Origin: an uncultured Ruminococcus sp.
GTDB lineage: Bacteria > Bacillota > Clostridia > Oscillospirales > CAG-272
Direction: 5' to 3'
NCBI GenBank assembly: GCA_902783755.1
Contig: CACZSC010000015.1
Location: 1-5,220, forward strand
DNA length: 5,220 nt
Below, piece by piece: positions 1 to 5,220 of this stretch (the first letter of the stretch is position 1; every line of letters starts with the position of its first letter). Position numbers and translations under genes: made by a program. The notes under the pieces are model-generated. The model had not been told where the DNA came from. It saw nothing but the letters and a program-made list of their open reading frames with translations, and searched no databases.

Positions 1-168
1 CGTTACGGGGCTGGTGTAGTTCTTCTGAAGCTCTTCGGGAACGAGGCCCGCCTCTATCCCGGCTTCGACTTCCTCTTTCGCCCATGATGAGGGCTCGTCC
101 GCGTTCACCATCACTATCATTCAGAGAAGCATGGTCGCGCAGAGGATTAAGGAAAGGATCTTTTTCAT
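1..168 (-). pseudogene. Secreted SLH-like protein, N-terminus only, interrupted by in-frame TGA
   Basis: The ATG at 168-166 has a strong ribosome site (GGAGG at 181-177, 8-base spacing). It opens a typical Sec signal peptide, MKKILSLILCATMLL, then meets TGA at 123-121 (codon 16). The same frame continues open to the window edge as MIVMVNADE followed by SSWAKEEVEAGIEAGLVPEE and a short tail (NYTSPVT). That second part resembles the first module of SLH-like or other secreted surface proteins of Clostridia, where 'SSWA..EV..A...GLVPEEL' follows the cleaved signal. Signal and mature part lie in one frame with no shift, so a single base change, for example GGA (Gly) to TGA, would explain the break. 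An ATG directly follows the TGA and could restart translation, but that product would lack a full signal peptide. TGA is an ordinary stop for mutS2, rhaA and the amidase here, so a changed genetic code is unlikely. It may be a pseudogene or a sequencing error. The protein's function is unknown because its body lies outside the window. Confidence 0.6.
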
Positions 169-176
169 AGGTATAA

Positions 177-181
177 CCTCC
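177..181 (-). promoter_or_regulatory. Ribosome binding site fixing the upstream ATG of the interrupted secreted protein
   Basis: GGAGG lies 8 bases before the ATG at 168-166. The ATG after the in-frame TGA, at 120-118, has no comparable site. The intact signal-peptide start is therefore the one designed for translation, which argues that the TGA is damage or an error and not a stop belonging to some other small gene. Confidence 0.7.
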
Positions 182-185
182 GTTT

Positions 186-229
186 AAAATACGCAGTGAC
201 CGGACAGTATCATGCCCGGCCGCCGCGCA
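186..229 (-). terminator. Intrinsic terminator ending the rhaB-rhaA-amidase-SIS operon
   Basis: It starts 6 bases after the TAA of the SIS gene (238-236). Read on the minus strand, bases 229-213 pair with 206-190 around a 6-base loop (212-207, TGATAC). That gives a 17-pair GC-rich stem with one A-C mismatch (197/222) and four G-U pairs. Four T residues (189-186) follow at once. The U-tract is short, but stem length, GC content and position after the last operon gene all support termination. It also separates the operon from the secreted-protein gene beginning at 168. Confidence 0.75.
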
Positions 230-235
230 GTAAAG

Positions 236-1276
236 TTATTTCGTTATGGTGATCTTGTTTATGACTCCGGCCTGATCCGGGTCTATGTCGCGGATTATGG
301 TCATGCAGCATGCGAGGAGCTGGAAGAACATTGCCGCAAGATATGTGAATGAAAACTCGCTTCCCGTGGATGGCAGCACTATGGCAGCCGTTCCGGAAGG
401 CGCTTCGTCCAGGTCGTCCGTCACTACGGCGACTCTCGCGCCCACATCCAGCAGTTTGGCCACCATCTCATCGGTATCCGTCGATACTCTGCTCCTCGGC
501 GAGACGATGAACACCAGGTCTCCCGGCTTGAGCTGGGCAATGGGTCCGTGATGGAAGTCGGACGTTGGATATCCCTTCATCTTCAGTTTGTTGGTCTCCA
601 GCATCTTGAGGGTGCCCTCCAGAGCAATGCAGTATGAGATGCCTCTGCCCAGGATCACCGCTCCCGGGATGTTGCTGTAGACTTTCGCGAGGCCCATTAT
701 CTCGTCGAATTTGGTGTCCAGAAGCTCCTGTGCCTTTTCCGGCACGCCCCTGAATTCGCTGATGAGTTTTTCGTTGTCTGCCCATACAGCCGCCATCGTC
801 CCCAGGATCATCATCTGGGACGTGAAGGTCTTCGTGGCTGCGATGCTGGTCTCGGGTCCCGCCGCGCAGAAAAGATGGTATTCCGCCGTCTTTGCCATGG
901 GCGAATCCTCGTTGTTCGTGACGGCCACGGTAATGGCTCCGTCTGCCTTGGCAGACTCAAGCACCGCCAGCACGTCCTCCGCCCTGCCGGACTGGGACAC
1001 GCCTACGACCAGGTCCCCGGAAAGATCCACATGGGCTCCGTACTTTGTGAACACTGAGGGCGTTCCGAGAGCGCAGGCCACTCCCGCGAAGATGCCGAAC
1101 AGGTACTGAGCATATATGCACGCGTGGTCCGATGTGCCTCTGGCCGCGAAGTATATGTGCTTGACTCCCCTGTCCTTTGCCTTAGCGACGATCTCCCTGA
1201 TCTTCTCCAGGTTGATGTCGATTACCCGGGACAGCACTTCCGGCTGCTCCCGTATTTCCTTTTCAAGATTGATCAA
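236..1276 (-). CDS. Double-SIS sugar-phosphate isomerase/deaminase-like protein (GlmS isomerase half, no glutaminase)
   Basis: A 346-residue cytoplasmic protein with two SIS domains (about residues 35-165 and 195-335), as in the C-terminal half of GlmS and the AgaS/FrlB/NagB-II group (COG2222-type). There is no N-terminal glutaminase domain and no Cys-2 start. Visible motifs are RGTSDHA (46-52), SQSGRAEDV (94-102), AGPETSIAATKTF (139-151), GRGISYCIALEGTLKMLE (210-227), DFHHGP (240-245) and the C-terminal NKITITK. Aligned by hand with E. coli GlmS, K224, E227, H243 and K341 fall where Lys485, Glu488, His504 and Lys603 lie, with the 485-to-504 spacing kept exactly. The sugar-phosphate isomerase centre therefore looks intact. 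Without a glutaminase it probably deaminates or deglycates an amino-sugar or fructosamine phosphate, perhaps acting as a glucosamine-6-phosphate deaminase; the exact substrate cannot be read. The start is TTG at 1276-1274, since the first internal Met is residue 127 and a ribosome site precedes the TTG. It is the last gene of the operon, 29 bases after the amidase. Confidence 0.88.
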   Translation of the reverse strand: MINLEKEIREQPEVLSRVIDINLEKIREIVAKAKDRGVKHIYFAARGTSDHACIYAQYLFGIFAGVACALGTPSVFTKYGAHVDLSGDLVVGVSQSGRAEDVLAVLESAKADGAITVAVTNNEDSPMAKTAEYHLFCAAGPETSIAATKTFTSQMMILGTMAAVWADNEKLISEFRGVPEKAQELLDTKFDEIMGLAKVYSNIPGAVILGRGISYCIALEGTLKMLETNKLKMKGYPTSDFHHGPIAQLKPGDLVFIVSPRSRVSTDTDEMVAKLLDVGARVAVVTDDLDEAPSGTAAIVLPSTGSEFSFTYLAAMFFQLLACCMTIIRDIDPDQAGVINKITITK

Positions 1277-1283
1277 TTGTGAA

Positions 1284-1290
1284 CACCCCC
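1284..1290 (-). promoter_or_regulatory. Ribosome binding site supporting the TTG start of the SIS gene
   Basis: GGGGGTG differs from the ideal GGAGGTG at one base and sits 7 bases before the TTG at 1276. No in-frame ATG exists until residue 127, well inside the first SIS domain, so this site decides the start. Confidence 0.6.
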
Positions 1291-1305
1291 GTTCAGATTT
1301 AGTAT

Positions 1306-2118
1306 TCAGTTGTTCCCGTTCTCCGAGAAGAAATTGTATATCCCCATGGCGATGGCCTCCGCCAGCTTGTGCTGCCAGTCGGGATCCATCATGTTATCGG
1401 CGTCCGTCTGATTGGTGCAGAAACCTATCTCGATGAGGGACGCGGCGCAGATGGTATCCCTGGTCAGCGCCAGAGTGTAGTTGTTGTGTATCGTTATTTT
1501 CGAGGTCTCGGCCCTGCCGTTCATTATGGCGTTCGAGATGCTGTCAGTTATCTTTTCGGACCACTCGTTGGGCTTGTTGCCGTTCTGTTCATAGTACAGG
1601 TTTATGCCCGACACCGTGTCATCGTCCGGAAAAGCGTTGACATGGATGGATATGAGATAGTCAGGTTTCAGGGCGTTGACGTACGGCACCCTTTCCTTCG
1701 CCGAGAAGATGTTGTTGCGGTCGTAATCTCCCGTGGACGGCGTGACGCCGTCGTGGGTCAGCACGGTCTTGAATCCCATCCCGTCGAGGATGTCCCGCAG
1801 TTCCACCGCCACCATCATGGTGATATCCTTCTCGACATAGTCCCCGAGATAGCCTTCGCCGCATCCGCCGTCCACATATCCGTGTCCAGGGTCTATGCAT
1901 ACGAAGATCCTGGTCTCGATGGGATCGACGGAGATGGTGTCCTCCGTCTCCTGGGGTTTCCTGCCTACGCCTTGCGAGGAAGGAGCGGCTGTTTCCTTTC
2001 CGCCCGTCTCCCCGGTCTCCTCACCGGGACCGTTCCCGGAGCAGGCCGCAAGAAACAGGAATGCGAGGCACAGGAGCAGAGCCGCTGTCCTTATGCCCGC
2101 ACCTTGATGGCCGTTCAT
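1306..2118 (-). CDS. Lipoprotein N-acetylmuramoyl-L-alanine amidase (Amidase_3)
   Basis: A 270-residue secreted zinc amidase that should cleave the bond between N-acetylmuramic acid and the L-alanine of the peptide stem in peptidoglycan. Residues 1-26 form a lipoprotein signal: a hydrophobic run (about 11-25) ending in the lipobox LAAC, with Cys26 as the lipid-carrying residue. A low-complexity Gly/Glu/Thr/Ser-rich linker covers about 27-68. The catalytic domain (about 70-265) shows IDPGHG (75-80), VEKDIT (95-100), SIHVNAF (157-163) and SLIEIGF (227-233). In this family the expected zinc ligands are H79, E96 and H159, with E230 catalytic, so the enzyme looks active. There is no SPOR, LysM or other wall-binding domain; the lipid anchor would hold it at the outer face of the membrane. 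I chose ATG 2118 over the in-frame TTG at 2127 because AAGAGG (2133-2128) is 9 bases from the ATG but touches the TTG. It begins 5 bases after the rhaA stop, which suggests coupled translation. Confidence 0.92.
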   Translation of the reverse strand: MNGHQGAGIRTAALLLCLAFLFLAACSGNGPGEETGETGGKETAAPSSQGVGRKPQETEDTISVDPIETRIFVCIDPGHGYVDGGCGEGYLGDYVEKDITMMVAVELRDILDGMGFKTVLTHDGVTPSTGDYDRNNIFSAKERVPYVNALKPDYLISIHVNAFPDDDTVSGINLYYEQNGNKPNEWSEKITDSISNAIMNGRAETSKITIHNNYTLALTRDTICAASLIEIGFCTNQTDADNMMDPDWQHKLAEAIAMGIYNFFSENGNN

Positions 2119-2123
2119 GACTG

Positions 2124-3383
2124 TCAACCTCTTGAGGCGGTCACTTCCGCCTCGTATCTCTTCACTTCAGCAAGCCACTCGTATCCGGTGGGGACGGAGA
2201 ATCTCTCGCAGTATGCGTCCCATACGAATCCGAAAGGCATGGTCTTCAGATCCTCGAGATATGCCAGTCTGCTGGTGTAGTCCTTTTCAGCTTCCAGCTT
2301 CTGGAGCATTCCGACGGGTTCCAGAGCTGCGTAAAGCAGGGCTTTTTCCATGTTTCTCGCGCCGATAGCCCAGCACGCGATCCTGTTGATGGAACCGTCG
2401 AAGTAATCAAGTCCGATATGGACACGGTCCCTGTATCCGCCTCTTGCGATTTCCTGGGCGATGGCCTTCAGTTCGTCGTCGAATATGACTACATGGTCAC
2501 TGTCCCAGCGCACCGGACGGGATACATGGAGCATGATCCCCTTCAGGTACTGGAGGACCGCTGACAGCTTGTCTGAAACGACCTCAGTCGGATGGAAGTG
2601 CCCGGTATCAAGGGTGAGCAGCTTGCCGTGCTCCCTGGCGCATCCCATATAGAATTCATGGGATCCGATGGTGCAGCTCTCGACTCCCATGCCGAACAGC
2701 TTGCTTTCCACGGCATCCAGGTTGTATCTGTCGTCCGTCTCGAAGGAGAAGATCTCCTCATAGGATTTCTTCAGTATCTCTCTCTTCTTCGCGCGGTTCA
2801 CCGGGATGTCCTTGAATCCGTCCGGCACCCAGAAGTTGTTGCATGACGTCATGCCGAGTTCCTTTCCGAAATACTCGGAAATGATCCTTGACTGTTTCCC
2901 GTGCTCGACCCAGAACTTTCTGATGCCCTCGTCCTCGTTCGAAAGAGTGAATCCGTCGGCGGAAAGTGGATGGGAGAAGAATGTTGGGTTGAAATCCAGA
3001 CCCAGGCTGTTGGCTCTTGCCCATTCAACCCAGGACGCAAAATGCTCGGGTGCTATCTCGTTCCTCGGCACTTTCCTGCCTTCAGCGTCCAGGTATATGG
3101 CATGGAGGGAAAGCTTTTTCCTTCCCGGGATGAGCCTGTTGGCGAATTCGAAGTCCTTCCTGAGCTCTTCAAGATTGCGGGCCCTGCCCGGATAGTTTCC
3201 GGTCGACTGTATGCCGCCCGTGAGCTCTCCGTCCGGGGATTCAAATCCCTTTACGTCGTCGCCCTGCCAGCACTGTATGGATACGGGAGTGGAAGCCGCG
3301 AGCTGCATGGCACGGTCAACGTCCACGCCCAGCGCTCCGTATGCTTCCCTTGCGATCTCGAGTTTCTTGTCTGTACTGATCAT
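2124..3383 (-). CDS. rhaA: L-rhamnose isomerase
   Basis: A 419-residue cytoplasmic enzyme (EC 5.3.1.14) converting L-rhamnose to L-rhamnulose, the first step of rhamnose breakdown. Its length equals that of E. coli RhaA. Family motifs run throughout: SIQCWQGDDVKGFE (35-48), GGIQSTGNYPG (56-66), LDFNPTFFSHP (129-139), NFWVPDGFKD (183-192), LDTGHFHPTE (258-267), HVSRPVRWDSDHV (286-298) and GLDYFDGSINR (324-334). Metal and catalytic residues known from E. coli (Glu234, Asp267, His270, His294, Asp302, Asp304, Asp334) correspond with a constant offset of eight to E226, D259, H262, H286, D294, D296 and D326, all present. Both divalent-metal sites should therefore work. The start has a clear GGAGGAG site (3398-3392) 8 bases upstream, and the stop is TGA. 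It follows rhaB by 20 bases and precedes the amidase by 5. Nothing looks truncated or unusual. Confidence 0.97.
   Translation of the reverse strand: MISTDKKLEIAREAYGALGVDVDRAMQLAASTPVSIQCWQGDDVKGFESPDGELTGGIQSTGNYPGRARNLEELRKDFEFANRLIPGRKKLSLHAIYLDAEGRKVPRNEIAPEHFASWVEWARANSLGLDFNPTFFSHPLSADGFTLSNEDEGIRKFWVEHGKQSRIISEYFGKELGMTSCNNFWVPDGFKDIPVNRAKKREILKKSYEEIFSFETDDRYNLDAVESKLFGMGVESCTIGSHEFYMGCAREHGKLLTLDTGHFHPTEVVSDKLSAVLQYLKGIMLHVSRPVRWDSDHVVIFDDELKAIAQEIARGGYRDRVHIGLDYFDGSINRIACWAIGARNMEKALLYAALEPVGMLQKLEAEKDYTSRLAYLEDLKTMPFGFVWDAYCERFSVPTGYEWLAEVKRYEAEVTASRG
2128..2133 (-). promoter_or_regulatory. Ribosome binding site of the amidase, inside the 3' end of rhaA
   Basis: AAGAGG lies within the last codons of rhaA, 9 bases before the ATG at 2118. 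A TTG at 2127-2125 overlaps the rhaA TGA stop in frame but would have no spacer, so the ATG is preferred. The overlap means ribosomes finishing rhaA pass directly over this site. Confidence 0.6.
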
Positions 3384-3403
3384 ATTTTTATCTCCTCCGA
3401 TTT

Positions 3404-4879
3404 TTAAAGCAGGTTTATAAATCTTCCGTACGCCTCATCCCACAGGGATGCGGATATCCGGTTGGATTCGTATTCCTTCACGTCGAAACTGTTCCTCACG
3501 ACTTCCCTTGCTTCGGGGATGCCGGCGATCTCTCCGTGGCTCATGCACTGGACTGCGATGTTTCCGAGTGCCGTGGCCTCCACCGGACCGGCGTAGACCG
3601 TCTTGTGGGTGGCGTCAGCCGTGAACTGGGAGAGCATCTCCTCCTTGGTGCCGCCGCCTACGATATTGATTGCGCCGTATTTCTTTCCGGTCATCTCCTC
3701 AAGCTTTTCAGCCGTCCAGCGGTACTTGAGAGCCAGGGAGTCGAAGATGCATCTCACGATCTCGCCCACGTTCTCGGGGACGTGCTGTCCGGTCTTTCTG
3801 CAGTAGTCGCAGATCCTCTTCGGCATGTTGCCTGCCGTGGCGAAGATCTGGTCGTCCGGATTGATGAGGGACTGCAGGGGCTTGGATGCCATGGCTTGGG
3901 CGGACAGGTCATCGAAGGAGTATTTCGTTCCTTCCCTTGTCCACTGCCTTCTGGCCTCCTGCTCGATCCACAGGCCCATTATGTTTCTCAGTACCCTGAT
4001 GGTCCTGCCGACGCCGCCTTCGTTGGTGAAATCGAATTTCTCTGAAAGAGGCGTCAGGACGGGCTCGCGGCTCTCTGTTCCCATGAGTGACCAGGTGCCG
4101 CTGGAGATGTACAGGAAGTCCTCGTCCTTTGCGGGTACGGAAAGCACCGCGGAAGCCGTGTCATGGGATCCCACCTTTATGACCTTGGCCCCGGTGGATC
4201 CGGTCTCCTCCTCCACTTCAGGGAGAAGGCCGCCCATGTTGAATCCGGGCTGCACGATGTCCCGGAATATCTTTCTCGGAAGTCCCATCCTGTCGATGAC
4301 GTCCCAGGCATAGTCCCTGGCTCCGGCGTCAAGGATCGCACCCGTGGATGCGATGGTGTATTCCGTGTATTTCTGGCCCGTGAGCAGATATCCGAGAAGG
4401 TCAGGCGTGAACAGCATGCTGTCAGCGTTTTCCAGCAGCCAGGGCCGGTTCAGCCTGTCTGCAGCCAGCTGGAAGATCGTGTTTATGTTCATTGTCTGTA
4501 TCCCGGTCCGCCCATAGAGATCGCTTTTTGACATCACGTTCTCAAAGAACCAGGGCACCATATTCTCGGTCCTCGTGTCGCGGTAGTTGTACGGATTGGA
4601 AAGAAGAGCTCCCGATTTGTCGGTGTAGCCGTAGTCCACCCCCCAGGTGTCTATGCCAAGGCTTTCCGCCCCTCCGCTGTGTGACGCCTTGAGGATGGCT
4701 GCCTTGATCTCGAAGAGCAGCCGGACAGTGTCCCAGAAAAAGCCTCCCGGCATCATGACGGGGTCATTCGAAAAACGGTGGATCTCCTCCAGGGTGATCT
4801 TCCTGCCGTCCCAGTGTCCGATTATCCCTCTTCCGCTGGAAGCGCCCAGGTCGATGGCTAGCATTCTGCGTGAACTCAT
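3404..4879 (-). CDS. rhaB: Rhamnulokinase
   Basis: A 491-residue FGGY-family sugar kinase (EC 2.7.1.5) that phosphorylates L-rhamnulose with ATP to L-rhamnulose 1-phosphate. The N-terminal DLGASSGRG (10-18) is the first phosphate loop. LGIDTWGVDYG (74-84) and NYRDTRTE (98-105) are typical of RhaB. GSHDTASAV (237-245) carries the probable catalytic base Asp240, matching Asp237 of E. coli. SSGTWSLMG (259-267), NIVGGG (405-410) and VEATALGN (433-440) form the ATP side of the second domain. Length is normal for the family and both domains are complete. The start has AAGGAG (4894-4889) 9 bases upstream, which favours it over Met6. It is the first gene after a near-consensus promoter at 4953-4924 and leads directly into rhaA. 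The order rhaB-rhaA is common in bacterial rhamnose operons, but no aldolase gene (rhaD) follows here. Confidence 0.97.
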   Translation of the reverse strand: MSSRRMLAIDLGASSGRGIIGHWDGRKITLEEIHRFSNDPVMMPGGFFWDTVRLLFEIKAAILKASHSGGAESLGIDTWGVDYGYTDKSGALLSNPYNYRDTRTENMVPWFFENVMSKSDLYGRTGIQTMNINTIFQLAADRLNRPWLLENADSMLFTPDLLGYLLTGQKYTEYTIASTGAILDAGARDYAWDVIDRMGLPRKIFRDIVQPGFNMGGLLPEVEEETGSTGAKVIKVGSHDTASAVLSVPAKDEDFLYISSGTWSLMGTESREPVLTPLSEKFDFTNEGGVGRTIRVLRNIMGLWIEQEARRQWTREGTKYSFDDLSAQAMASKPLQSLINPDDQIFATAGNMPKRICDYCRKTGQHVPENVGEIVRCIFDSLALKYRWTAEKLEEMTGKKYGAINIVGGGTKEEMLSQFTADATHKTVYAGPVEATALGNIAVQCMSHGEIAGIPEAREVVRNSFDVKEYESNRISASLWDEAYGRFINLL

Positions 4880-4902
4880 CTCTCGTATCTCCTTGTCGTG
4901 AT

Positions 4903-4917
4903 TTCGTTTGTTTCCAA
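4903..4917 (-). promoter_or_regulatory. Possible degraded cre-like operator at the rhaB transcription start
   Basis: The minus-strand 15-mer TTGGAAACAAACGAA fits the catabolite-response consensus WTGNAANCGNWNNCW at 8 of its 10 constrained positions. It fails at the central G and at the C near the end. It begins about where transcription from the upstream promoter should start, where CcpA or another LacI-family repressor could block initiation. It also lies in a weak inverted repeat (ATTTGG at 4919-4914 against CGAAAT at 4906-4901). The match is imperfect and the region is AT-rich, so it may be chance. Confidence 0.22.
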
Positions 4918-4923
4918 ATTATG

Positions 4924-4953
4924 ATTATATCATACAATGCCCGATTTTGGCAA
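4924..4953 (-). promoter_or_regulatory. Sigma-A-type promoter of the rhaB operon
   Basis: The -35 box TTGCCA (4953-4948) matches TTGACA at five of six bases. The -10 box TATAAT (4929-4924) is perfect, and the spacer is 18 bases. Transcription should start near 4917, leaving a leader of about 38 bases before the rhaB ATG. The -35 box begins only 3 bases past the mutS2 stop, so the promoter fills the gap between the two genes. A box set this close to consensus suggests control by a repressor and not dependence on an activator. Confidence 0.8.
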
Positions 4954-4956
4954 ATA

Positions 4957-5220
4957 TCACAGCTCCAGCACCGTGACTCCGTAGTCCCCTTCGCCGTAGG
5001 ATCCGGCTCTGTATTTCTTTATCCGCTTGTCGGCCTTGAACTTCTGCCAAAGGGCCGATCTCAGGGCACCCGTTCCCTTGCCGTGGATTATGGACGCCTG
5101 ATGCACTCCCGCAACGATGGCGGAATCGATGTACGCGTCCACTACCACCCAGGCCTCCTCACCGGTCATGCCCCTGACATCGCACTCGGGACGGAATGTC
5201 CTCGTGACCTGGGCCCGGAA
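4957..5220 (-). CDS. mutS2: Endonuclease MutS2, C-terminal Smr domain (partial, 5' end outside window)
   Basis: The frame is open from the window edge (5220) to TGA at 4959-4957, giving the last 87 residues of a longer protein. DVRGM near the start of the fragment matches the 'LDLRG' opening of the Smr domain. IIHGKGTGALRSAL is its HGxGTGxLR nucleic-acid-binding/nuclease motif, and the end (YGEGDYGVTVLEL) is the usual glycine-rich finish with a last beta strand. In MutS2 this domain follows the MutS-like ATPase and coiled-coil parts, which would lie beyond 5220. MutS2 is linked to suppression of recombination and, in Bacillus, to rescue of collided ribosomes. A stand-alone Smr protein is possible, but ending in this way MutS2 is more likely. 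No terminator fits between its stop and the rhaB promoter, so some read-through into rhaB is possible. Confidence 0.88.
   Translation of the reverse strand, partial: FRAQVTRTFRPECDVRGMTGEEAWVVVDAYIDSAIVAGVHQASIIHGKGTGALRSALWQKFKADKRIKKYRAGSYGEGDYGVTVLEL

Noticed and set aside
1..168. TGA read as an amino acid (alternative genetic code)
   Set aside because: mutS2, rhaA and the amidase all end at TGA where their families end, and the long genes contain no internal TGA, so TGA acts as a stop in this genome.
2119..2127. TTG at 2127 as the amidase start, overlapping the rhaA TGA
   Set aside because: The Shine-Dalgarno sequence AAGAGG would touch this TTG with no spacer, while it is 9 bases from the ATG at 2118. 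The lipoprotein signal is complete from the ATG.
1369..2280. A 303-codon open frame on the plus strand opposite the amidase and the end of rhaA
   Set aside because: It is the antisense shadow of two well-supported genes in GC-rich DNA. The translation shows no recognisable domain, and no ribosome site or promoter was seen.
2901..3407. A 168-codon plus-strand open frame opposite rhaA
   Set aside because: It lies fully within the conserved RhaA coding region on the other strand and its translation resembles no family I know.
3536..4313. Two overlapping plus-strand open frames (169 and 162 codons) opposite rhaB
   Set aside because: Both are shadows of RhaB, whose minus-strand frame carries all FGGY kinase motifs. 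Neither has an independent coding signal.
4880..4956. Riboswitch or attenuator in the rhaB leader
   Set aside because: The predicted leader is only about 38 bases and AT-rich, with no stable hairpin or T-run, too short for a known riboswitch class.

Overview
The window reads as a Gram-positive, Clostridia-like (Firmicutes) chromosome of fairly high G+C. The clues are strong Shine-Dalgarno sites before the genes, a MutS2 tail, a lipoprotein amidase, and a secreted protein start of the type common in Clostridia. I inferred the lineage from gene style; no marker gene proves it. Coding is dense, and every gene I can support lies on the minus strand, so transcription runs from position 5220 towards 1.

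In transcription order: (1) 5220-4957 is the C-terminal end of MutS2, carrying its Smr nuclease domain. (2) 4956-4880 is a short gap with a near-consensus sigma-A promoter and a weak cre-like site. (3) 4879-3404 is rhaB, rhamnulokinase. (4) 3383-2124 is rhaA, L-rhamnose isomerase. (5) 2118-1306 is a lipoprotein N-acetylmuramoyl-L-alanine amidase. (6) 1276-236 is a double-SIS protein resembling the isomerase half of GlmS without the glutaminase half. (7) 229-186 is an intrinsic terminator. (8) 168-1 is the start of a secreted protein with an SLH-like N-terminus, interrupted by an in-frame TGA inside its signal peptide.

Gaps inside the rhaB-rhaA-amidase-SIS block are 20, 5 and 29 bases. One promoter stands before the block and one terminator after it, so it looks like a single four-gene operon. 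RhaA converts L-rhamnose to L-rhamnulose and RhaB phosphorylates it. The third pathway enzyme, rhamnulose-1-phosphate aldolase (RhaD), is not in the window, nor are a transporter or a rhamnose regulator. The last two genes act on peptidoglycan and probably on an amino-sugar phosphate, so the operon may link deoxy-sugar use with wall or amino-sugar turnover. That link is an inference from position only.

I found no RNA genes, CRISPR arrays, mobile elements or large repeats, and no gene-free stretch over 300 bases. This is mostly an ordinary metabolic region. The points most worth a second look are the TGA in the signal peptide and the composition of the operon.
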